In this document: in pieces, positions 14,122 to 19,687 of the stretch
How the letters are laid out: every line of letters starts with the position of its first letter
Position numbering within the stretch: position 1 is the first letter of the stretch
Source of the DNA: a virus
Reading direction: 5' to 3' (one strand)
IMG/VR virus record: IMGVR_UViG_3300009161_000233
Location: 1 to 23,727 of that record
DNA length: 23,727 nt
Notes under the pieces: model-generated
Told to the model about the DNA's origin: nothing
The model's input: only the letters and a program-made list of their open reading frames with translations
Database searches by the model: none
Translations under genes and position numbers: made by a program

Positions 14122-14832
14122 TTAAGCGGTGAAGCCAGCGGCTGCGGCTTGTTTTTTTATGTAGCCTTCAATTTGGCGCATCATGTTTTCAGTTTGAATG
14201 TTCATGGCAATTTGTCCAATGCGCTCAATTTGATTACTTTGGTGATGCGTAGTCATGTTGACTGCCGTCAGGTAATAGCCCCATTCGCTGCGCTCAACAA
14301 TTAGCCGAGATCGAGCCATCCCATGCCGCTCGATCCACTTAGGAAGCGTGATTCCAAAGTATGCAGCAGCCTTGCTCCAGCCTGCAGCGACACTACCTTG
14401 CCTGACTAAGATGCTTTTGCGCACAAAGTTGATCTGCTTTAATTGCGCCGCGCGTTTTGGTTTTCCCTTAATCCGCTTGCGATAATTCCGCGCACCGAGA
14501 TACCAGCTAAGCGCCTCTTGTTCGCTTCCAAAACTACTAGACGTTGTTTTCTGTGCGCGTCTAAATGCCTTTTGGATATCAACTTCGATTGCATCCTGCC
14601 CGCGTCTTTTTCCGGCCGCAAAATTTATCCCACCGGTTTTTTGCCCTTTTGCGTTGAGCTTAAAATCTGGAGTCTTGCCTCCCATTGGCGGTGTGATCGA
14701 TAACAAGTTGCGGATAACTCCTTTAAAGTTTTCGTAGATAACCTCTTCAGCACTGCGCTTGCCAGTCGCTACCATGCTTTCAAGAGCGCGGTAAAACTTA
14801 TCAGTGCCAATAAATTCCACTTTAGTCTTCAT
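14122..14832 (-). CDS. Unknown basic protein before the tape measure
   Basis: A 236-aa, strongly basic protein (MKTKVEFIGTDKFYRALESMVATGKRSAEEVIYENFKGVIRNL...). The opening, a strand followed by a helix with RALESM and later NFKGVIRNLLS, recalls HK97 gp10-like tail components, but the length is greater and the rest does not match clearly. The middle has KRIKGKPKRAAQLKQINFVRKS; the end is helical (IAMNIQTENMMRQIEGYIKKQAAAAG). Lambda has no gene between T and H. Its start overlaps the T-domain end by 11 nt and its stop joins the tape measure through TAATTTATG. Tail assembly is inferred from context. Confidence 0.7.
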   Translation of the reverse strand: MKTKVEFIGTDKFYRALESMVATGKRSAEEVIYENFKGVIRNLLSITPPMGGKTPDFKLNAKGQKTGGINFAAGKRRGQDAIEVDIQKAFRRAQKTTSSSFGSEQEALSWYLGARNYRKRIKGKPKRAAQLKQINFVRKSILVRQGSVAAGWSKAAAYFGITLPKWIERHGMARSRLIVERSEWGYYLTAVNMTTHHQSNQIERIGQIAMNIQTENMMRQIEGYIKKQAAAAGFTA

Positions 14833-15046
14833 CTTCGGGATTTAGCGCAATGGCCAAAAGCTTTTCATACTCGGCTTTAGGCGCAGGCTTTGCTCTTACA
14901 GTCCACGCGCCGTTTGCCCACAGCGATGCGTGCAAATATCTTAAAGCGCGGTGGTAAGGGAGTTCCCATAAAATAAAATGCTCTGAGAAATGATAAGCGG
15001 AGGCCAGTGCGTAGACCGAGGATTCGATCAGGCCTGGCCGCACTAG
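14822..15046 (-). CDS. T-domain of the frameshifted tail chaperone (gpGT-like)
   Basis: This is the -1 frame extension, 74 residues after the slip: LVRPGLIESSVYALASAYHFSEHFILWELPYHRAL... ending NPEDED. The fusion with the 128-aa product would be 202 aa. In lambda the T domain binds tail-tube protein while G coats the tape measure. The only in-frame start candidate near the beginning is a GTG at 15043 inside the junction, so independent translation is unlikely. The segment with Trp and Tyr (ILWELPYHRALRYLHASLWANG) is similar to the helical region seen in many short tail-chaperone second ORFs. It ends 11 nt inside the next gene. Confidence 0.82.
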   Translation of the reverse strand, partial: LVRPGLIESSVYALASAYHFSEHFILWELPYHRALRYLHASLWANGAWTVRAKPAPKAEYEKLLAIALNPEDED

Positions 15047-15429
15047 TTTCCCGGCGCGTCGTCTCTTGAGCTTCCTGGGCGTGGTTCAACATCAACCGAG
15101 TTTCGCACAGAGGCTGCCGCAATTCGCTCAATTTCAGCAGTTAAAGCCTTTGCGTCTCCTAAATCCACAGTAAACCCAAACTCAAACGCTGAGGCTTCGG
15201 CGGTGCCATGGCGAAGCGCTGCGATGACTTTTGGCAGCGGTTCAGTGTGCATCCAAGCAAAGGCCACAAGTTGTCGCTCCACCTCAATTTGATCCGTGGG
15301 AGTTTCGCCAGAGGTAAACATTGTAAGCCCCATTTGGTCACAAGCGGCTTTGCTGCCAAACGTTAGCGGGCGCAGCTTTAAGCCTCCCACCATTTTTTCA
15401 CCGTCCAAAAAGTCGTCAATTTGCGTCAT
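15043..15429 (-). CDS. Tail assembly chaperone (gpG-like, zero-frame product)
   Basis: A 128-aa protein starting MTQIDDFLDGEKMVGGLKLRPLTFGSKAAC, with central helix EVERQLVAFAWMHTEPLPKVIAALRHG. It lies upstream of the tape measure in the slot of lambda gpG. The decisive evidence is its end: codons CCG GGA AAC TAG contain the perfect -1 slippery heptamer G_GGA_AAC directly before the stop, and the -1 frame opens into the next ORF. Lambda gpG/gpGT, which coat the tape measure during tail assembly, use the near-identical GGGAAAG. No strong sequence similarity to gpG is claimed. Coupled to the previous gene by ATGA. Confidence 0.85.
   Translation of the reverse strand: MTQIDDFLDGEKMVGGLKLRPLTFGSKAACDQMGLTMFTSGETPTDQIEVERQLVAFAWMHTEPLPKVIAALRHGTAEASAFEFGFTVDLGDAKALTAEIERIAAASVRNSVDVEPRPGSSRDDAPGN
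15046..15052 (-). promoter_or_regulatory. Programmed -1 ribosomal frameshift site GGGAAAC
   Basis: The heptamer is in the correct phase (G_GGA_AAC in codons CCG GGA AAC) and is followed directly by TAG. After a -1 slip, reading continues CTA GTG CGG CCA... through 14822. A possible downstream stem (AGTGCG 15044-15039 with CGCACT 15011-15006) begins too close for a classical stimulator, but a hairpin inside its loop could help. Confidence 0.85.
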
Positions 15430-15869
15430 AATTCAGCAAGGATTTTGTTTTTCTTGGCCTCAGGAAGATCCGGATGAATGACTGCAACACGGCCCCCACG
15501 GCGGATTAATACGGCGGGCTTTAGTGTTTTGATCCATGCCTTCATCTTCGCCATGTTGTCGCGCTGTAGGCGCATGTAACTGATTGGGTGGTCTGGATTT
15601 TCCACGCACCAAGTTGGCGAAAGCCAGCGCCGGCGGAACTCCCCAAAGTTTACGACCTCAGCGCCAAACTTAACGTTAATGCAGCCATCCATACACCAAG
15701 TGACTGTTTGTTGCGGGCCCGAGTTGGTTTCCTCGACGGTCCATGAGTACGGGTCCTCCTCAAGGAGCTGCCCACCGCAAGTCAACCAGGCGCTGACTAA
15801 GTCAGTATTTGGCGACTTGAGCGGCGGCAAGTTGTCGCGCACAAAATCAATTTGCTGTCCGATTTTCAT
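15426..15869 (-). CDS. Unknown tail-region protein
   Basis: A 147-aa protein between the tube candidates and the tail chaperone. The N-terminal half is acidic and has Trp and Cys residues (WLTCGGQLLEEDPYSWTVEE; WCMDGCINVKFGAE; SPTWCVENPDHP, Cys 31, 59, 63, 88). The C-terminal half is basic and helical (MRLQRDNMAKMKAWIKTLKP..., PEAKKNKILAEL). I do not recognise the family. Start ATG at 15869, 21 nt after the previous stop. Its TGA overlaps the chaperone start by ATGA, so it is likely expressed with tail-assembly genes. Confidence 0.72.
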   Translation of the reverse strand: MKIGQQIDFVRDNLPPLKSPNTDLVSAWLTCGGQLLEEDPYSWTVEETNSGPQQTVTWCMDGCINVKFGAEVVNFGEFRRRWLSPTWCVENPDHPISYMRLQRDNMAKMKAWIKTLKPAVLIRRGGRVAVIHPDLPEAKKNKILAEL

Positions 15870-15890
15870 GTGATTTTAGAAAGGCTGCGG

Positions 15891-16196
15891 TTAACTGGCA
15901 TGCGGGTAACCTGTTCCGCTGTAGGAAAATCCTACCCAATCTTCGTTTGCCTCGGTGATGGTTACGTTGGTGATAATCACCTTGCCGCTAACGCCCGTAG
16001 GAGCCCCGGTAGAGCCACCAAGGGTCACGCCGCTGTCTCCCTTGCCCTTGACGGTAAACGTGTAGAAGTCGTCTGTGTTGCGCGCGGCTGAGTGTTGGCC
16101 CGTAGATTTAAGCAGCTGCTTGGTGTCTGCTTTGTGCTCAAGATCAACACTTTCAATGAGATCTCCAGAAATTTTTGTAATGCCGAATGTGCTCAT
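15891..16196 (-). CDS. Tail-tube candidate 2, paralogue of the preceding gene
   Basis: A 101-aa beta-rich protein. FYTFTVKGKGDSGVTL and GKVIITNVTITEANEDWVGFSYSGTGYP match the VTVKTKG and ITLTSSKLSESNDDFG...GVLY parts of the upstream neighbour. It starts inside the junction TAATTTATG, three bases after the previous stop, with no Shine-Dalgarno. Tandem related copies in the tube position could make a heteromeric tube, or one tube and one decoration or cap protein. Which of the two is the main tube subunit cannot be told from the sequence. Confidence 0.62.
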   Translation of the reverse strand: MSTFGITKISGDLIESVDLEHKADTKQLLKSTGQHSAARNTDDFYTFTVKGKGDSGVTLGGSTGAPTGVSGKVIITNVTITEANEDWVGFSYSGTGYPHAS

Positions 16197-16199
16197 AAA

Positions 16200-16502
16200 T
16201 TATGCGTAAAGGACTCCAGTAATTTCGCTTGTGCCGAAATCGTCGTTAGATTCGGAAAGCTTTGAAGAGGTAAGCGTGATTCCAGAAAAGTCAGAACCGC
16301 TTGTGATTGTAGACAATGACGCGGTGCCTTTGGTTTTTACCGTCACGGTCTGCGTTGTGCGCGGCTTGGGAATGGCTTCAACAGTGAGTCCGGTTGCGCC
16401 TTTGATGGTTGCAACCTCCACATCTGTAGAGCTTTCCGAGCTTTGCAAATAGCCTGCAGGGGCTGTTAATCCGAATGTGTCTGTGACTCCGAATGCGGGC
16501 AT
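16200..16502 (-). CDS. Tail-tube candidate 1 (short)
   Basis: A 100-aa beta-rich protein (MPAFGVTDTFGL...): T-Q-T-V-T-V-K-T-K-G, then GITLTSSKLSESNDDFGTSEITGVLY at the end. It resembles the next gene product, especially in VTVK.KG and in S/T-x-x-x-ESN/EAN-(E/D)D-(F/W)-G, suggesting tandem duplication. The position (tail terminator, then this, then chaperone) is that of lambda gene V, the tube protein. A tube subunit of about 100 aa would be unusually small. Start ATG at 16502 (context TTAATTATTATG), 5 nt after the previous stop; a longer reading from 16556 would overlap its neighbour by 49 nt. Confidence 0.62.
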   Translation of the reverse strand: MPAFGVTDTFGLTAPAGYLQSSESSTDVEVATIKGATGLTVEAIPKPRTTQTVTVKTKGTASLSTITSGSDFSGITLTSSKLSESNDDFGTSEITGVLYA

Positions 16503-16507
16503 AATAA

Positions 16508-16891
16508 TTAAGGTTTTGGGCCGTAGCCAATTGTGGATGTGAGAGTTGTGGCCCAATGCCGCTCGGTATTGGCGCCGTCAGAAGATTTGGAAATGATGCC
16601 GTAAAGCTGCACAGCGTCTGAATCAATTTCGAGATTCGTGAGAAAACCAGACACGTCTTTTACAAATGCAATGTGCTCCGCAACTGTCGAATCATCAGCC
16701 TGTTGCGCCACTGCAACTGTGAGTTGACCAGTCCACAAAGGCGAGTTAAGCAGCGAGTTTCCGCTCAAACTCAAAATGATACACGGCATTGTGATCCGCT
16801 CGTTGTCATGCGGCAGGCCCACAAAGGTCGTTGGGAAAGCGTCTTGCAAACTGTTGCGAATGGCATCGCACATCGCCAAATCAAGGCTCAT
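16508..16891 (-). CDS. Tail terminator / tail-completion candidate (gpU/gpZ-like position)
   Basis: A 127-aa protein beginning MSLDLAMCDAIRNSLQDAFP. The amphipathic first helix is followed by short strands (RITMPCIILSLSG, TGQLTVAVAQQ), a central helix (VAEHIAFVKDVSGFL) and a last strand pair (VQLYGIISK, HWATTLTSTIGYGPKP). This helix-strand-strand-helix-strand plan is that of small tail-terminator or minor-tail proteins (gpU/gpZ, HK97 tail-completion types), which cap the tube before head joining. I chose ATG at 16891, whose ATGA overlaps the previous stop; a longer reading would start at TTG 16921. No sequence signature is decisive. Confidence 0.62.
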   Translation of the reverse strand: MSLDLAMCDAIRNSLQDAFPTTFVGLPHDNERITMPCIILSLSGNSLLNSPLWTGQLTVAVAQQADDSTVAEHIAFVKDVSGFLTNLEIDSDAVQLYGIISKSSDGANTERHWATTLTSTIGYGPKP

Positions 16892-17187
16892 CGAGAAACG
16901 TCCTCCAGGTACAAAGTCCAAGAAACCGGATGTTCAGCGGTTCGCACAATACGCAGTGGAGTGCCGGCAATCGTCAGCCTGTCGCCCTTCACTGGTACTG
17001 GAAACCCGCGTTTCTGAATTACAATAGACGAGGTGCAGTAAGTCGCAAAGCCCCCAGCTTCAAGGATTTCGTGCGTGTCCGTCTGATTGATTACGCCACG
17101 CCACGTCTGCCCCTGATAAACAAACTCTTCACCCATAATGGCAAGAGCTTGGTCGGTTGCGTCTGCGGCTATGGCAAACCAGTTCAT
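16888..17187 (-). CDS. gpFII-like head-tail connector
   Basis: A 99-aa protein with a helical N-terminus (WFAIAADATDQALAIMGEEF) followed by a small beta-barrel-like body (YQGQTWRGVINQTDT). It ends with the block VKGDRLTIAGTPLRIVRTAEHP...WTLYLED. A late G-D-x-x-x-I-x-G-x-x-Y/L-x-I-x strand pair is characteristic of lambda gpFII-like connectors, which sit under the gpW ring and receive the tail. Position (after the gpFI slot, before the tail terminator) and length agree. ATGA overlaps exist at both ends. Assignment is by pattern and context only. Confidence 0.72.
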   Translation of the reverse strand: MNWFAIAADATDQALAIMGEEFVYQGQTWRGVINQTDTHEILEAGGFATYCTSSIVIQKRGFPVPVKGDRLTIAGTPLRIVRTAEHPVSWTLYLEDVSR

Positions 17188-17402
17188 TTGCGGCGAAACT
17201 GCTGCTGCTGTGGTTCTGCGGGTTTGGCTTCAGCTTTGATCTTGCGATGCAGTTCAACCGGCGGATTTATAATCAAAGACAAAACGCTGTCTCGGCTTGC
17301 TTTGTGCGTTTTGTAAAAACGGAGTGCCTCTTCTGGGCTGGCCGTGGAAAGCACCACTTGTGGCCCTGCGCCAACGTCTTCAAGAACTAGTGAGATTTTC
17401 AT
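17184..17402 (-). CDS. Small basic protein in the gpFI position
   Basis: A 72-aa protein right after the capsid gene, where lambda has FI. It starts with beta-like MKISLVLEDVGAGPQVVLSTAS and has a helical middle (PEEALRFYKTHKASRDSVLSL). It ends in a charged, Gln-rich tail (AKPAEPQQQQFRRK). I recognise no domain and assign no function. I prefer ATG at 17402; the upstream alternative at 17417 is TTG. No Shine-Dalgarno is seen, and the start lies just beyond the capsid terminator. The TGA overlaps the next gene by ATGA. Confidence 0.7.
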   Translation of the reverse strand: MKISLVLEDVGAGPQVVLSTASPEEALRFYKTHKASRDSVLSLIINPPVELHRKIKAEAKPAEPQQQQFRRK

Positions 17403-17415
17403 TTGAGATATTAGC

Positions 17416-17449
17416 AAAAGAGGGGACGGCCATTACGCACGCCCCCTCT
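17416..17449 (-). terminator. Terminator-like hairpin after the major capsid gene
   Basis: On the minus strand AGAGGGG (17449-17443) pairs with CCCCTCT (17425-17419), with the T-run (TTTT, 17419-17416) continuing from the stem. The loop is 17 nt and can fold further in part. The structure starts 15 nt after the capsid stop and ends 14 nt before the next ATG. It is weaker than the other two (short U-tract), so transcription probably reads through in part. Confidence 0.55.
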
Positions 17450-17463
17450 CGAGTGATTTTAAC

Positions 17464-18354
17464 TTAGGGCTGGACGCTAACAACGCGGACGCCCATGCCA
17501 GTGCCCACGGCGCATCCGTAGATGAGGCCAACGTGAATGCAGGTCTGGCCCAAGGAACGGTCGTAGAAACGGCGGAAGGTCACCGGCAGGCCAAGTCCTG
17601 GGACAATCACTTCAGCGATCTCGATGGAATCCTGCATTGCCGCCTCAGGGTTGATGCGGCGAGCGGCCATGATGAGCGCGGAGGAATGGCCAGCTAAACC
17701 GGCGAGGTTTTCGCTATTGCCGTCAACCAGGTTTGACTCGTACACGTCAAACGCGGTCACGCGAGGCACAACGCCTTCAGCTTTGTCAGCGGTGATGCCG
17801 GGGATTTCAGCGGCATTTAGCGTCTTCAGCAATGCGCCATAATAGGCGTTATTGAGAAGAGCAAAACGGCCAGCCTTGGGAGCCTGAAGCGTATTGGTGA
17901 GGGAAGCACCAATGTCGATCAAATCAGAGCGGTCAAAGTTTGCAGCCGTCGAGAAATAATAATTTGGGAATGCCGCAGCAGTCACCAAATCATTAATCGC
18001 GCCAAAAACATCAGCGCCCAATGCATCAAGCATAGGATTCAGAAAAAGACGCTCAAACGAGATAGAAGATTGAAGCACCTCAATGTCAGTAAATCCAAGC
18101 GTAACGCCGCGATGCTTGTCGAGGTTGATCGTTTTTGCAGTCGTCTGCGCTGCGCTCGGAGCATAACCGGCAGTTGCAATGTTTTGAACTGCGGGTTTAG
18201 TTGCATAACGGGTTGTAACAGAGCTGCCTGCTGTGGCGATATCTGTGGAGAAATCCGTCGTGATTCCGCGCAATGGCGCGAACATGGAAGTGAGGTGAGG
18301 TAGCGACTGCTGGGACAGTTGGCTGAGGAATACGCCGTTTAAAGTGTTAGACAT
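17464..18354 (-). CDS. Major capsid protein
   Basis: A 296-aa protein placed and sized as the coat protein of a lambda-like head. It opens with a helical arm (LSQLSQQSLPHLTSMFAPLRGITTDF) and then a beta-rich region with TTRYATKPAV and NLDKHRGVTLGFTDIEVLQSS. It continues with the long helix and loop region (PMLDALGADVFGAINDLVTAA) and RFALLNNAYYGALLKTLNAAEI. The C-terminal block GLPVTFRRFYDRSLGQTCIHVGLIYGCAVG resembles the end of the A-domain in P22/HK97-fold coat proteins. The start is ATG at 18354 after a 34-nt spacer with no Shine-Dalgarno (upstream ACTAGTTT). It is followed by a terminator-like hairpin. Assignment comes mainly from context, length and fold-like pattern. Confidence 0.85.
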   Translation of the reverse strand: MSNTLNGVFLSQLSQQSLPHLTSMFAPLRGITTDFSTDIATAGSSVTTRYATKPAVQNIATAGYAPSAAQTTAKTINLDKHRGVTLGFTDIEVLQSSISFERLFLNPMLDALGADVFGAINDLVTAAAFPNYYFSTAANFDRSDLIDIGASLTNTLQAPKAGRFALLNNAYYGALLKTLNAAEIPGITADKAEGVVPRVTAFDVYESNLVDGNSENLAGLAGHSSALIMAARRINPEAAMQDSIEIAEVIVPGLGLPVTFRRFYDRSLGQTCIHVGLIYGCAVGTGMGVRVVSVQP

Positions 18355-18388
18355 AAACTAGTTGTGTGTAAGTTGTTGAGTTGAGTTA

Positions 18389-18790
18389 TTAACGGGCCAT
18401 TTGGCCTTTGTGCTTTTTGTAAAAGTCGTTTCTTTCGCTGAAACCGAGCGTGTTGTACTCGGCCCAAAGTTCAGATTTGCTGCGAACGCTGCCTGCTGTT
18501 TCCAAAGTGATGGCAACAGGTTCGACGCCGATGTTGGCGACGATTGCGTTAGCGCGTTCGGAAGCGGTAAGTTTTTCAGCCTCAAGTTTCGCGATCACTG
18601 CGGCTTGATCGGCGGCAGCCATTGAAGCGGCAGCCAGCGAAGCGGCTAGCTCTTGGTGTTTGTCGGTCAGCGCGTTGAGTGCGTTGAGCGTGGTCGCGTG
18701 TTCATCGGCCAGGATTTCCAGAGCCTGCGCATCAGCACGGGCAGCGGAGAGCGCCTCCAGCGCGGTGGCAAGGGTATCGGGTTGATCCAT
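18389..18790 (-). CDS. Coiled-coil head protein, scaffold candidate
   Basis: A 133-aa Ala-rich helical protein in the lambda Nu3/D position between protease and capsid. Residues about 5-85 form a near-continuous heptad-like coil (LATALEALSAARADAQALEILADEH..., LAASLAAASMAAADQAAVIAKLEAEKL). The C-terminus (SELWAEYNTLGFSERNDFYKKHKG) is compact, basic and helical, the kind of tail by which scaffolds bind coat protein. I chose ATG at 18790: a longer reading from 18859 would need a TTG start and translate through the terminator hairpin. Upstream GGTTAGGT is at best a weak ribosome site. A decoration or gpFI-like role is possible; scaffold is an inference from context and composition. Confidence 0.6.
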   Translation of the reverse strand: MDQPDTLATALEALSAARADAQALEILADEHATTLNALNALTDKHQELAASLAAASMAAADQAAVIAKLEAEKLTASERANAIVANIGVEPVAITLETAGSVRSKSELWAEYNTLGFSERNDFYKKHKGQMAR

Positions 18791-18807
18791 ACCTAACCCG
18801 ACCTTGT

Positions 18808-18846
18808 AAAAAAAAACACCCGCCTGGCGGTTAAACCAGACGGGTG
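18808..18846 (-). terminator. Strong intrinsic-terminator-like hairpin after the protease gene
   Basis: On the minus strand CACCCGTCTGG (18846-18836) pairs over 11 bp, with one T-G wobble, with CCAGGCGGGTG (18827-18817). The loop is 8 nt, and nine T residues follow (18816-18808). It is the best intrinsic terminator in the window. It fills the gap between the protease stop (18866) and the next ATG (18790), leaving only 17 nt after the T-run, too little for a promoter. It probably attenuates or trims mRNA between protease and scaffold/capsid genes. Confidence 0.85.
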
Positions 18847-18865
18847 AAACAATGAACAATGAAGC

Positions 18866-19687
18866 CTACACGAGAGAAACTAAGCGGTCGTAAGCTAACT
18901 GTTCCGCACCTATTTTGTCAATAAGCTTATTTTGTAGCGCGCGTCCAGCCAAAAAGCATTGCCCACGCATTGCGCTTGCTGGTACGTTTCGGTTACGCAA
19001 AACATTGTCGCGGAATAAATTAAACGAGTCCTGAACGTATTCAGCAAGCGACGCGTTTTGCGCTGCCGTTAAGCTTGGACCCATCATTGCTCCTTTAAGG
19101 TCGCCCTCGGAATTAGTTATTGGCGCCCACTCCATGCCTTCTTCGGCCCACATAGCGCCATTGTCCACCCACGGAATTATAGCGCCGATGCTGCCAACTG
19201 TGGCACTCGGAGATGCCCAAATTTCTCGGCAACTCGCGGCAATATTATACGCGGCAGAGCACGCCATCCCATCGGTGTAGGCAAGCGTCGGAATCTTGCG
19301 AGAGATCAGTTGGATTTGGTCAGCGATCTCGGAATTGCCCGTGCAGGCGCCACCAGGAGAGTCAATCTCGAGCCAAATGCCGCGCACGTTGGCTTCCATT
19401 GCGGCTTCTAGTTCGCCCTCAATGTCTTCGTAATCAGTTGCGCCGCAGCATTTTTCGATGGGAGAAATTCCCTTTGCCAGCGTTCCGCAGATTTCGATGT
19501 GCGCGATCCCATTGGGGTCAATGGTCATTGGTTCCCGCTGCTCTGCATACATGCTCATGTCGGGCATTTCGTCATCATCCATGCGCGTCAAACGAGCCTG
19601 GACAAGGCGATGCACTGCATCAAACCCACCGGCAGTTATAAACCAGGGTTGATTATAAACTCGGGAAAGAATGCGTGAAAAGCTCAT
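18866..19687 (-). CDS. S49-family prohead protease (gpC-like)
   Basis: A 273-aa SppA/ClpP-fold serine peptidase. The core contains IEICGTLA (64-71), WLEIDSPGGACTG (105-117) with the oxyanion-hole SPGG, the nucleophile Ser144 in DGMACSAAY, and the general-base candidate Lys198 in EGDLKGA. The 54-residue Ser-Lys spacing is close to that of lambda gpC (52). It should mature the head by cleaving scaffold and portal during assembly. At 273 aa it is much shorter than lambda gpC (439 aa), whose C-terminal part also encodes scaffold Nu3. That scaffold part is absent here and may be supplied by the separate next gene. The start overlaps the portal stop by ATGA. Confidence 0.94.
   Translation of the reverse strand: MSFSRILSRVYNQPWFITAGGFDAVHRLVQARLTRMDDDEMPDMSMYAEQREPMTIDPNGIAHIEICGTLAKGISPIEKCCGATDYEDIEGELEAAMEANVRGIWLEIDSPGGACTGNSEIADQIQLISRKIPTLAYTDGMACSAAYNIAASCREIWASPSATVGSIGAIIPWVDNGAMWAEEGMEWAPITNSEGDLKGAMMGPSLTAAQNASLAEYVQDSFNLFRDNVLRNRNVPASAMRGQCFLAGRALQNKLIDKIGAEQLAYDRLVSLV

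Noticed and set aside
13430-14125. Long plus-strand open frame (231 codons) over the tape-measure gene
   Set aside because: It is the opposite-strand shadow of an Ala-rich minus gene, overlaps it fully and has no coupling to neighbours.
18791-18859. N-terminal extension of the coiled-coil protein to a TTG at 18859
   Set aside because: It would translate the terminator hairpin and T-run; the ATG at 18790 is a better start.
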